Source: Nakamurella flava
Lineage (GTDB): Bacteria > Actinomycetota > Actinomycetes > Mycobacteriales > Nakamurellaceae
Assembly (NCBI RefSeq): GCF_005298075.1
Contig: NZ_SZZH01000001.1
Location: 1,550,001-1,614,000 of the forward strand
Length of the DNA stretch: 64,000 nt
Reading direction: 5' to 3'
The notes below the pieces were generated by a model. The model did no database searches and was not told the DNA's origin. It saw nothing but the letters and a program-made list of their open reading frames with translations. The position numbers and the translations under genes are program-made. Shown piece by piece: positions 1 to 7,312 of this stretch (positions are counted from its first letter, which is position 1; every line of letters begins with the position of its first letter).

Positions 1-1
1 T

Positions 2-154
2 TTGACCGGGGCGACCCCGACGCAGCTGTTCGAGGTGTCGGACATGCCGAAGAGCAGCTTCTACCGGGCTCTGTCTGAGCTGGTCAGCGCCGGTGTGATC
101 CAGAATCACGGCACTGACAAGCGGGCCTTCTACAAGGAGGCCAGTCATGGCTAG
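2..154 (+). CDS. Winged-helix protein, C-terminal fragment (cut by window edge)
   Basis: The frame is open from the first complete codon and ends in TAG. The 50 visible residues include PTQLFEVSDMPKSSFYRAL followed by a short strand-turn (GVIQNHGTDKRAFY). This is the look of a winged-helix domain with its recognition helix near SSFYRAL. In actinobacterial phages and plasmids such a domain commonly closes a RecA-like/AAA replication ATPase, so the missing part may be a helicase or primase-type protein. That is inference, because the rest is outside the window. Its stop overlaps the ATG of the next small ORF. Confidence 0.6.
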   Translation: MTGATPTQLFEVSDMPKSSFYRALSELVSAGVIQNHGTDKRAFYKEASHG

Positions 155-461
155 TCCCACAGTCCCAAACGGTCCCACTGATTCTGGTACCAGTCTCACC
201 AGTCCCCATTCCTTAAGAATGGGACTGGGACTGGGACCCGGTACAGAGGTCGGTTTCGAGCACCGGGATTCGTGCTCTCGGCCGCCGCTCCGGTCGTCGA
301 CTGACGTCTTCGATCGGTCGCGGGTGCGGTGGCGGTGCCCCGAGTGCGGTCGGGCGGTCTACGGGGGCACGCGCTCACCGCGCACCCAGGGTCTAAGCAG
401 TGCTGACCCCATCAAGGGTGTCGATCTGCCCTACCCCCCTGCCGGCGGTGATGTGGCGTGA
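147..461 (+). CDS. Hypothetical small protein with one CxxC motif
   Basis: This 104-residue ORF starts at an ATG inside the stop of the preceding gene and ends overlapping the GTG of the next, which fits the tight packing of this region. The first 35 codons lie over a repeat array of AGTCCCA units, so that part of the protein is low-complexity (Ser/Thr/Pro/Gly). The only recognisable element is RCPECGRAVYGG, half of a zinc ribbon. The gene may be real from an internal start, or the repeat may be a non-coding site with a chance ORF across it. No function is assigned. Confidence 0.4.
   Translation: MASPTVPNGPTDSGTSLTSPHSLRMGLGLGPGTEVGFEHRDSCSRPPLRSSTDVFDRSRVRWRCPECGRAVYGGTRSPRTQGLSSADPIKGVDLPYPPAGGDVA
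153..238. repeat. AGTCCCA iteron-like array with central hairpin
   Basis: Five forward 7-mers (AGTCCCA at 153 and 161, GGTCCCA at 171, AGTCTCA at 192, AGTCCCC at 201) face three reverse copies (TGGGACT at 220 and 226, TGGGACC at 232). The two halves form an imperfect inverted repeat (187-211 against 217-242). Its core is CCCATTC at 205-211 pairing with GAATGGG at 217-223. Such arrays are typical of replication origins or repressor operators. Which applies here is not known. Confidence 0.6.
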
Positions 462-661
462 CCACCGTCGCCGACCTGCTCACTGCCGACTCCTGCACGG
501 CCGCATGCATTGCCGCCACCACTTCAGCGCGCCGCTGCCAGTGCCCGTGTGGCGGTCTGCATCACGGCCTGCTCGCCCACGCGTCCGTCGACGCGCTCCT
601 CGAAGCCCGGTCGTCCGGGCTTACCTCCCTCCCAGATTTGGAGATCCTCAATGCCCAGTGA
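458..661 (+). CDS. Small cysteine-rich phage protein
   Basis: The 67-residue product starts at a GTG overlapping the previous stop (GTGA). It contains CQCPCGGLHHG in its middle, a Cys/His-rich knuckle that could bind zinc. Small proteins with a C-x-C-x-C-GG-x-HHG signature recur in the early/regulatory regions of actinobacterial phages and integrated elements, with no known role. Its C-terminus overlaps the start of the next gene by 11 bases in another frame, consistent with a coupled operon. Confidence 0.6.
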   Translation: MTTVADLLTADSCTAACIAATTSARRCQCPCGGLHHGLLAHASVDALLEARSSGLTSLPDLEILNAQ

Positions 662-824
662 CCGCGGACCCCTCCCCCTCAAGCAGCACTCCGAGTGGTG
701 CTCCGAACCGAACCTTGTTTTCCACCAGCAAATCCGACCCTGGTTGCCCGTGATCGGCCACTGCCCCGAGTGCGGAGCCGCTGCCGTGGTCGCCGGCCCC
801 GACGTCAAGCGGGCCACCCGATGA
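651..824 (+). CDS. Small CxxC protein, unknown function
   Basis: A 57-residue ORF read from the ATG that overlaps the preceding gene's end. Near the C-terminus it has HCPECGAAAVVAG, a single CxxC knuckle, with an additional Cys at residue 17. The frame stays open further upstream, but this ATG is chosen because it overlaps the previous stop in the same way as every neighbouring gene pair. The stop overlaps the next ATG (ATGA). Possibly a small zinc-binding protein. No family is recognised. Confidence 0.45.
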   Translation: MPSDRGPLPLKQHSEWCSEPNLVFHQQIRPWLPVIGHCPECGAAAVVAGPDVKRATR

Positions 825-1105
825 CCCCCCAGGAACGTCGCGCGATGTTGGCCCGCGTCATCGCGTGCGAGATCGCGTTCCAGTCCCACGACCGTGCCGC
901 CGTGGACAACTATCTGCTGGACCTCAAGTCGACGGTCTCGGACAAGGCGTGGCCTGCCCTGTCGATCGAGGTCATCCGGCAGCTCACGCTCCAGGTCGTT
1001 AAGCCACTTCTTCACCGGGACGACGCCGCGGGTGGCCAGTTCCGCCGGCAGCTGGAGATCGCCGCAGCGCAGGGACGGGCGGCCACCAAGACGGACCACG
1101 AGTGA
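821..1105 (+). CDS. Hypothetical helical protein (94 aa)
   Basis: It starts at the ATG in an ATGA overlap with the previous gene and ends overlapping the GTG of the next. The product (MTPQERRAMLARVIACEIA at its start) is predicted mostly helical with alternating charged residues, and has no membrane segment or recognisable catalytic motif. Its place between zinc-knuckle proteins and a helix-turn-helix protein suggests an element-specific regulatory or replication accessory role. That is only context. Confidence 0.6.
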   Translation: MTPQERRAMLARVIACEIAFQSHDRAAVDNYLLDLKSTVSDKAWPALSIEVIRQLTLQVVKPLLHRDDAAGGQFRRQLEIAAAQGRAATKTDHE

Positions 1106-1647
1106 ACACCCCCGAGCAGGGCGTCAAAGTCACCGGGACTGCCTCCGCAGCGTCGGTTCCCGGATCCATGGCAGCACGTCGTCTGAGTGCAGCTGCCAGC
1201 GCCCCTCGGTCCGCCGGTACCCCGGGAACTCCCGGGGGCCGGCGGGCCCTGCCTGTGGAATATGAGCGCTTCGTTCACGGCCCCGGAGTTCTGGTGCCGG
1301 ACAGGCTCGCTGCGTTCTTGGTCAGCCGCCTCAAGCTCGAGCAGCTCGCGACCCAGGTCCGAGGTGTCGACGTCGAGGCCGATGCCGTCCTCCTCTCGCT
1401 GATCTTCGCCGGGACCCGTTACCTCACAGCACGTTCCCCAAAGGGAACGCCGACTGCATCTGCAAGGGAACAGGTGTCAAGCTCGGACTGGCTGACAACA
1501 AGGGCAGTAGCCACCCAGCTCGGCATGACCGTGCGGGGGGTGCGAATGGCAATCAGCGCCGGCCGGCTCGAAGGCGAGAGAGTCGACTCCCGCTGGCGAG
1601 TCAGGCGCGGCGAAGTCGAGCAGTACCGATCGAGAAGGACGGCATGA
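1102..1647 (+). CDS. Helix-turn-helix (MerR/excisionase-type) protein
   Basis: The 181-residue product has a low-complexity Ala/Ser/Gly/Pro N-terminus, a helical middle (about 50-105), and a C-terminal DNA-binding domain. That domain starts at about residue 127 with WLTTRAVATQLGMTVRGVR, followed by the short wing SRWRVRRGEVEQY. This is the HTH_17/excisionase-like pattern in which a residue after the HTH selects how a DNA site is contacted. It could be a transcriptional regulator or a recombination directionality factor. The GTG start overlaps the preceding stop. Confidence 0.65.
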   Translation: MNTPEQGVKVTGTASAASVPGSMAARRLSAAASAPRSAGTPGTPGGRRALPVEYERFVHGPGVLVPDRLAAFLVSRLKLEQLATQVRGVDVEADAVLLSLIFAGTRYLTARSPKGTPTASAREQVSSSDWLTTRAVATQLGMTVRGVRMAISAGRLEGERVDSRWRVRRGEVEQYRSRRTA

Positions 1648-1648
1648 C

Positions 1649-1801
1649 ATGGAGAAACCCGAGCACAGCGCAACGGCGCCCATCGTTGGAATGCGCATGA
1701 CCGACCGGGCGACGGCCGAGCGCGACGGCCTGAAGATCCTCGGCCAGTCGGATGACAAGACCGTCATCGTGGCCGCCTACCAGGAGGGCACACAGGCATG
1801 A
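1649..1801 (+). CDS. Hypothetical 50-residue protein
   Basis: The ORF starts one base after the stop of the HTH gene and ends in an ATGA overlap with the following gene, so it fills what would otherwise be the only gap in a continuous overlapping run. The product is mixed polar/hydrophobic (ending KTVIVAAYQEGTQA), with no cysteines or membrane segment. Position and spacing are the only support for it. Confidence 0.45.
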   Translation: MEKPEHSATAPIVGMRMTDRATAERDGLKILGQSDDKTVIVAAYQEGTQA

Positions 1802-2100
1802 GCATCCGATCAGCTGGCCCTGCGGCGGTTCCCACTGCCGAGGAGCTGGAGAAGTGGCAGAACCTTTGGTCCCGAGTGTGCGTGGAGCGTGACGAAGCCC
1901 TCGACCGACTCGCTCTGGCGGAAGCCCGGATCGGCGGCCTCCACCAGAGGGTCACGGATATCGGAAGCGCAGCCAACGCCGACAGCCAGCTGTCGGGCGC
2001 CATCATCAACGAGCTAGAGCAAAAGGTTCGAGATCTGACGAATCAGGTCGCCTCCCTCAAGGCCCAGGTCGAAGCCGCAAAGCTCGAGACACCGGCATGA
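1798..2100 (+). CDS. Coiled-coil protein (100 aa)
   Basis: The protein is dominated by heptad-like helices in two blocks, about residues 14-50 (EELEKWQNLWSRVCVERDEA) and 68-95 (INELEQKVRDLTNQVASLK), so it probably forms a dimeric coiled coil. It begins in an ATGA overlap and ends overlapping the next gene's ATG. It lies two genes before the tape measure, where siphophages normally carry tail assembly chaperones, but it has no slippery frameshift signal that I can see and no similarity to them by eye. Confidence 0.65.
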   Translation: MSIRSAGPAAVPTAEELEKWQNLWSRVCVERDEALDRLALAEARIGGLHQRVTDIGSAANADSQLSGAIINELEQKVRDLTNQVASLKAQVEAAKLETPA

Positions 2101-2657
2101 CAACCGATGCCTACCAGGAGGAAGGGCTGGAGTTGGCCCACGCCCTCTTCGGCACCGAGGGCAACGGTGGCAGTCAGAGCACGCCGCCATCGGATGCCCA
2201 GAACGTCACCGGGATCGGCGGCCTGACAGGCGACCCCAACATGCTCCAGATGAGCATGCGGCAGGCCACCGACAAGGTCGCGGACGTCAACGACTCGGCA
2301 GAGCTGACGAAGATGTTGCGCCGCGCGACACAGCAGGGCGACGAGATCATGGCCCGCGCCATCGCTGGCAGGGCTCTCGCGCTCCGCTACACCCGGCCTC
2401 TGCACCAGTTCGTCAAGGACCGACCTGAGCTGGACGCGGCCGTCGAACGCCTCTGGGAATCGACCAATCCCCGCCGGGCACGCGGAGAGCGACAGACCCT
2501 CCTCACTGCCCCACCCAGGGTGGAAGAGGCGCCGCGTCCACCTGGCCCACCCGAATTCGAGGCCGCGAACCCGCGGAGCTTGATCAGTCCACCGCCGCGG
2601 CCGGACGAGGACTACAGCAACATCGCCGCCGACCTTTTCGGCCACAGACGCGGCTAG
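2097..2657 (+). CDS. Hypothetical protein upstream of tape measure (186 aa)
   Basis: An acidic protein with a helical core (about residues 50-125, including ARAIAGRALALRYTRPLH) and a proline-rich, probably disordered tail (about 140-175). It overlaps the coiled-coil gene by four bases, and a 71-base gap separates it from the tape measure gene. The position is that of a tail chaperone or major tail protein, but composition and sequence do not match either family, so no function is assigned. Confidence 0.65.
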   Translation: MTTDAYQEEGLELAHALFGTEGNGGSQSTPPSDAQNVTGIGGLTGDPNMLQMSMRQATDKVADVNDSAELTKMLRRATQQGDEIMARAIAGRALALRYTRPLHQFVKDRPELDAAVERLWESTNPRRARGERQTLLTAPPRVEEAPRPPGPPEFEAANPRSLISPPPRPDEDYSNIAADLFGHRRG

Positions 2658-2728
2658 CAGCACAACTCCCGACCTGACCTACTTCCTCCTCCTGGGGCCT
2701 CCTGCAAAAGACCTGAGGGAACCCGCAC

Positions 2729-5700
2729 ATGCCGGTCGAAATCGCCTCCGCGTACGTCTCAATCGTCCCCACCCTAAAACCACTGACCGGCAATCTTTCT
2801 CGGATCTTCCAGCCGGTCGAGCAGGCCGGGCAGGACGCCGGTGACCGCGCGGGCGACAACTCCGGCAAGGGCTTCCTCGGCGGCTTCGGTGGCCTGATCA
2901 AGGGCGGCGTCGCCGGTATCGCCCTGGCCGCCGGGGCCGCGTTCACCGACGCGTTCGTCGGCGCCATGGACGCCAAGAAGTCCATGGCCAAGCTGGAAGG
3001 CTCCCTCGGGCTCGACCCGGCCGAGACACAGAAGCTCGGCAAGACCGCCGGGGCGTTGTACTCGGCGGGGTACGGGGAGTCGATCGCCGGTCTCACCGAC
3101 ACCCTCGGTGTCGTCAAGTCGTCGATCAAGGGCCTGAACGACGCCGACCTACAGAAGGTCACCGGTAAAGCGTTGAGCTTCGCGTCGGCGTTCGACACCG
3201 ATGTCTCCGAGTCCATCTCCTCGGTCAACACCCTCATCAACTCGGGCCTCGTCACCGACGCGAACCAGGCGTTCGACCTGCTGACCAAGGCGTCCCAGAA
3301 GGTCCCCGCCTCCCTCCGCGGCGACGTCATGGACGCCAGCGACGAATACAGCCAGTTCTTCCGCACCCTCGGGTTCTCCTCCGACCAGGCATTCGACGTG
3401 CTGGTCAAGGGCAGCGAGAAGGGCGCGTTCGGCATCGACAAAGCGGGCGATGCCATCAAGGAATTCACCATCCGCTCCACCGACATGTCCGCGTCCAGCG
3501 TCGCCGCCTACGAGGCCATCGGCCTCAACGCCCAAGACATGTCCAACAGCATCCTTCAGGGCGGTGACGTCGCCCAGGGCGCCACCCAGAAGATCATCGA
3601 CGGGATCCTCGGCATCAAGGACCCCTCGGAGCAGGCCAACACCGCCATCGCGCTCTTCGGAACGCAGATGGAAGACATGAACGTCGCCGACATACCCCAA
3701 TTCCTGGAGGGTCTCAAGGGCACGTCCGGCGCTCTGGGTGACACCGCGGGTGCGGCCGACAAGATGGACGCCGCGATGGGCTCCACGTCGTCGGGGTTCG
3801 AACTGTTCTGGCGGAACATCAAAACCAACCTCGTCGACTTCATCAGCAACACAGTGCTTCCCAAGCTCGCCGAGTTCGGGAACTGGTTCAACCAGACCTT
3901 CGGACCCACCATCGCTGTGGCCGGCGAATGGATCCGCGGCACCCTCATCCCCGCGTTCAGCGAGGTCGGCGCGTGGATCAGCGGACAGCTCGCCCCCGTC
4001 ATCCAGGACCTGACCAGCTACCTCGTCAACGACCTGATCCCCGCCTGGGGCCGGTTCGTCGAATGGTGGCAGACCACCGGGTGGCCGATCCTCGAACCGA
4101 TTCTCGCATTCATTCGCAGCAGCATCGAGAACCTGGTCAACGTCGTCCGCTCCGTCATCGACGTCATCGGCGGTGTCCTGTCCGGTGACTGGTCCCGCGT
4201 CTGGGACGGCATCAAAGGCATCTTCTCCGGCATCTGGGACCAGATCCTCAACGTCCTGAACACCGTGTGGGGCGTCATCCAGGGCGTCGTCGAGGCCATC
4301 GGGCCGTGGGTGCTCGACAAGCTCACCTCCTTCGCCGGTTTCCTCGCCGAGAAGGGCAGCGAATTCCTGGGCTGGATCTGGAACGGCATCACCGCCAAAG
4401 CCGAAGAGGTCAAGAACTGGTTCACGGCCCTGCCTGGGGTGCTGTGGGACAAGCTCCTCGAGGCCGGCGGCGGCGCCGTCGCCTGGGTCACCGGCAAGGG
4501 TTCCGAGTTCATCGGCTGGATCAAGACCGGCCTCGAGAACGGCCTCGACGCTGTCCTCACGTTCTTCTCCGAGCTGCCCAGCAAGGCGTGGCAAAAGATC
4601 CTCGATCTCAAGGACGACATCCTCGCGGTCGGCGGCAAAGTCATCGAGTGGATCGGTGACGGCATCAAGAACGCCGCCCACTTTGTCTGGGACGCACTGA
4701 CCTCAGTCTTCCAGCGAGACGAGAACGAGACCCCCGCGCAACAGGCCGCCCGCACCAACGGGGTGTCCGGTCTGGCGGGCGGTGGAATGCCGTTCGCGGA
4801 ACCGCAGGGTGCTGGCGGTGGCGTCGTGCGGCGGCTCACGCCGGGTCGCCTCAGCATGGCCGCCGGTGGCGGGGTGCTACCCGGTTACGCGCCTGGCATC
4901 GACAACATCCACGCCGTCCTGTCCCCGGGTGAGGCCGTGATGGTCCCGGAGTGGACCCGCATGGTCGGCGTGCAGAACGTCTACAAGATGAATCGAGCCG
5001 CCCGCGCCGGCCGGTTCGTGGCACCCGACAAGTTCCTCGGACGCGAAATGTTCGCCGGCGGTGGCGTTGCCGGTCTCAAGTCGTCCGCGTCATCGTTCGG
5101 TGAGTCCATCTCCAAGCGGATCGCCGAGGGCATCAAGGCCGGCAAGGACAAAGAAGATGCCGCGTCGAGCCTGTCCTTCGGCGGAGGGCGCGGCGGTTTC
5201 CTCGACGGGATCTTCAACCTTGGCAAGCAGGTCGTCGCTCAGGCGACTGCCGGTGCGGGCGGCTTCTCCGGTAACGGTCAGTGGGGTCCGGAGAACTACT
5301 CCGGGAACGCCGCGAACACGGCCGCCGCGATCGCGTTCACGAAATCGAAGTGGGGCCTGACCGACGTCTTCGGGTGGCGCGCCAGCGGGTCGGTCGGCGG
5401 GTCGGACCACCCCAAGGGCAAAGCCATGGACGCCATGATCCCGAACTACGCGTCGCAGCAGGGCATCAGTCTGGGCACGTCGGTCGCGGATTGGTTCGTC
5501 GGTAACCCCAACGCGTTCGGCACGAAGTACGTGATCTGGCGGGACCGCATCAACCAGGGCGGCTCGTGGGGTCCGTACTCCCACCCGGGCGGCAACGACG
5601 ACAACCTGGCGCACCGCAACCATGTGCATGTCAGCTTCCTGTCCGGTGCCGGGCAATTCTCCGGTCAGGCTGTTGGTGACAACAACAAAGAGATGGGTTC

Positions 5701-6418
5701 GCTCATCTCTAAGATCGCTGGCTCGGTGGCGTCGAAGTTCGGGCTCGGCATGGGCGGCCCTGCCGCTGGAGATTCGGGTCCTGCTCCTGTTCAGGGTGGC
5801 GCGTTTATCCCGAATGTGGAGCGGTGGCGGCCGATGGCCGAGGCCGCGCTACGTGCTTTCGGTTACGGCCCGGAGTGGGTCAGCCCGATGCTGTGGCAGA
5901 TGACGACTGAGTCGTCGGGTAACCCGAACGCGCTGAACGACTGGGACCGCAACTTCCCTCTGTACGGCGGGTCGAAAGGTCTCCTCCAAACCATTCAGCC
6001 GACGTTCGAGTCCGCGCTGCGGGGCACCCCGTACGAGAACCTCATCCCGCGGGGACCGTATGACCCGTGGGCGAACATGCTCGCCGCTGTCTCGTACGTG
6101 AAGCGGAACTACGGCGGGCCGGGTGTATGGAACAAGGCCGTCGGCGGTAACCCCAACCCGTACGACACCGGGGGCTGGCTCATGCCAGGACAGCAGGGCA
6201 TCAACCTGTTGAACAAGCCGGAAGCTGTTCTGCGACCGGAAGAGTCGGCGGCGTACATCAAGCACGCAAAGACCATCGGCACCGACGGTGCGGCCACCCC
6301 CACGCTCGTCATCAAGCTCGACAACTCCGACCCGCTACAGGTCGCCGTCGCCAAGATGATCGACGACGGATTCGTCACCGCCGCCAACACGGTCCCCGTC
6401 GCCGAGATGCAGCACTGA
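2729..6418 (+). CDS. Phage tail tape measure protein with peptidase-like and transglycosylase-like domains
   Basis: The 1229-residue protein has the layout of a siphophage tape measure. A glycine-rich membrane-prone stretch near residues 48-80 is followed by a long helical region with Trp-rich amphipathic repeats (about 360-660). A Gly-rich linker then leads to two enzyme-like domains. One, at about 865-975, has SDHPKGKAMDAMI and, about 80 residues later, HRNHVHVSF, the His/Asp/His arrangement of M15-like or related peptidoglycan endopeptidases. The other, at about 1030-1140, has WQMTTESSGNPNA and GSKGLLQTIQPTF, typical of lytic transglycosylases with a catalytic Glu. The length predicts a tail of about 180 nm at the usual 1.5 angstrom per residue. 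It is the largest gene of the element. Confidence 0.92.
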   Translation: MPVEIASAYVSIVPTLKPLTGNLSRIFQPVEQAGQDAGDRAGDNSGKGFLGGFGGLIKGGVAGIALAAGAAFTDAFVGAMDAKKSMAKLEGSLGLDPAETQKLGKTAGALYSAGYGESIAGLTDTLGVVKSSIKGLNDADLQKVTGKALSFASAFDTDVSESISSVNTLINSGLVTDANQAFDLLTKASQKVPASLRGDVMDASDEYSQFFRTLGFSSDQAFDVLVKGSEKGAFGIDKAGDAIKEFTIRSTDMSASSVAAYEAIGLNAQDMSNSILQGGDVAQGATQKIIDGILGIKDPSEQANTAIALFGTQMEDMNVADIPQFLEGLKGTSGALGDTAGAADKMDAAMGSTSSGFELFWRNIKTNLVDFISNTVLPKLAEFGNWFNQTFGPTIAVAGEWIRGTLIPAFSEVGAWISGQLAPVIQDLTSYLVNDLIPAWGRFVEWWQTTGWPILEPILAFIRSSIENLVNVVRSVIDVIGGVLSGDWSRVWDGIKGIFSGIWDQILNVLNTVWGVIQGVVEAIGPWVLDKLTSFAGFLAEKGSEFLGWIWNGITAKAEEVKNWFTALPGVLWDKLLEAGGGAVAWVTGKGSEFIGWIKTGLENGLDAVLTFFSELPSKAWQKILDLKDDILAVGGKVIEWIGDGIKNAAHFVWDALTSVFQRDENETPAQQAARTNGVSGLAGGGMPFAEPQGAGGGVVRRLTPGRLSMAAGGGVLPGYAPGIDNIHAVLSPGEAVMVPEWTRMVGVQNVYKMNRAARAGRFVAPDKFLGREMFAGGGVAGLKSSASSFGESISKRIAEGIKAGKDKEDAASSLSFGGGRGGFLDGIFNLGKQVVAQATAGAGGFSGNGQWGPENYSGNAANTAAAIAFTKSKWGLTDVFGWRASGSVGGSDHPKGKAMDAMIPNYASQQGISLGTSVADWFVGNPNAFGTKYVIWRDRINQGGSWGPYSHPGGNDDNLAHRNHVHVSFLSGAGQFSGQAVGDNNKEMGSLISKIAGSVASKFGLGMGGPAAGDSGPAPVQGGAFIPNVERWRPMAEAALRAFGYGPEWVSPMLWQMTTESSGNPNALNDWDRNFPLYGGSKGLLQTIQPTFESALRGTPYENLIPRGPYDPWANMLAAVSYVKRNYGGPGVWNKAVGGNPNPYDTGGWLMPGQQGINLLNKPEAVLRPEESAAYIKHAKTIGTDGAATPTLVIKLDNSDPLQVAVAKMIDDGFVTAANTVPVAEMQH

Positions 6419-6744
6419 TGGGCGGGGCAGAAGAGTTCGCACGCGCAGTCGTACGGGCCACCCGCAACGCACAACGCGGACAACAGGCAAACCTGACCGG
6501 CGTCATCAAGAGCGGCACGTTCCTCGCACCCAACATGAGCGTCGACGTGCAACTCGCCAACGCCGTCAGCGCCCTGCCCATCCCACGCAACGCATGGGGC
6601 TCCGCGTTCCGCACCGAGATCGACAACCTCATCGCCACCACACCCCGAGGCTCCGGCATCAGCGGACTCCTCACCGGCCGCCGCGTCCTGCTCGCCCTCC
6701 CATCAGGACAACCCATCATCATCTGCACCATCGGAGACGCCTGA
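6418..6744 (+). CDS. Hypothetical protein downstream of tape measure
   Basis: The ATG shares a base with the tape measure stop (TGATG) and the stop shares one with the HNH start. The 108-residue product alternates short strands and helices, ending in a hydrophobic strand (PIIICTIGDA). In tailed phages the position after the tape measure belongs to distal-tail or minor tail proteins, but this protein is much shorter than those and shows no recognisable domain. It could be a small tail-tip or baseplate component. Confidence 0.65.
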   Translation: MGGAEEFARAVVRATRNAQRGQQANLTGVIKSGTFLAPNMSVDVQLANAVSALPIPRNAWGSAFRTEIDNLIATTPRGSGISGLLTGRRVLLALPSGQPIIICTIGDA

Positions 6745-7112
6745 TGCCATTCAAAACCAAAGCCATCCGAAACCGAGCACGACGACGCATCGCCCAACGA
6801 GTACGAGCCGGCGAACCCTGCTGCCTCTGCGGCCAACCCATCGACCTGTCGATCGCCTACCCCGACCCATGGAGCTTCACCGTCGAACACACCACACCCA
6901 CCAGCCGCGGCGGCACCGACGACTACGAAGGACTCGCCCCCGCCCACAACCGATGCAACAGAGCACGATCCAACGGACCAAGCGGCACCGTCGGACGCAA
7001 CTCCGGCTCACTCGGACCCCTGGGAGGGGCCCCCAAGGGGGGGCCCCTCCCAGACCTCTCGTGGCATAGGGATATCCCTGGGGCCCCGAATACCCCAGGG
7101 CGGCGGTTGTGA
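6744..7112 (+). CDS. HNH endonuclease
   Basis: A small HNH nuclease. CCLCGQPID supplies the first zinc-ligand pair, VEHTTPTSRGG carries the catalytic His of the beta-beta-alpha-Me fold, and AHNRCNRAR has the Asn and the second cysteine motif, so all key positions are present. HNH proteins next to terminase genes assist cos cleavage and packaging in HK97-type phages, and the adjacent terminase makes that role likely. The last 30 residues (Gly/Pro-rich) are encoded over a cluster of strong palindromes, so that part of the reading frame may be constrained by DNA structure rather than protein function. Confidence 0.85.
   Translation: MPFKTKAIRNRARRRIAQRVRAGEPCCLCGQPIDLSIAYPDPWSFTVEHTTPTSRGGTDDYEGLAPAHNRCNRARSNGPSGTVGRNSGSLGPLGGAPKGGPLPDLSWHRDIPGAPNTPGRRL
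7020..7099. other. Palindrome cluster, candidate cos/packaging site
   Basis: Three elements lie side by side. A perfect 15-bp inverted repeat has arms 7020-7034 and 7039-7053 (CTGGGAGGGGCCCCC and its complement, loop AAGG). A 12-bp perfect palindrome AGGGATATCCCT lies at 7068-7079. A 7-bp inverted repeat CCTGGGG/CCCCAGG has arms 7077-7083 and 7093-7099. They sit between the HNH core and the terminase genes, where many actinophages have their cos site. The packaging role is inferred from position. Confidence 0.45.
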
Positions 7113-7312
7113 GCGATCTGGAGCGTCTGACGGCTCTGAGGGACCGTCTGGAGGCCGTGCTGAACGACGCGCAGACCACACCTCGGGACCTTTCCACGGT
7201 CAGTCGGGAGTACCGGATGACGCTGGCTGCGATCGCTGATCTGGCGCCGGCGGCGAAGGGGTCGCCTCGGGATGAGATCGCTGCTCGTCGGGCGAAGCGT
7301 GGTGCATCGTGA
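7109..7312 (+). CDS. Small-terminase-like protein
   Basis: The 67-residue protein begins at a GTG overlapping the HNH stop and ends overlapping the large terminase start. It is largely helical (LERLTALRDRLEAVLNDA and a following REYRMTLAAIADL helix) with a basic C-terminus. Short proteins of this pattern precede the large terminase in many actinobacterial phages and are taken as small-subunit equivalents that recognise packaging DNA. The length is well below classical TerS, so the assignment rests mostly on position. Confidence 0.55.
   Translation: MSDLERLTALRDRLEAVLNDAQTTPRDLSTVSREYRMTLAAIADLAPAAKGSPRDEIAARRAKRGAS

Noticed and set aside
3149-4681. 510-codon minus-strand ORF opposite the tape measure
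   Set aside because: It is a GC-rich shadow with a biased, low-complexity Asp/Glu/Gly composition and no ribosome site. The plus strand encodes a recognisable tape measure.
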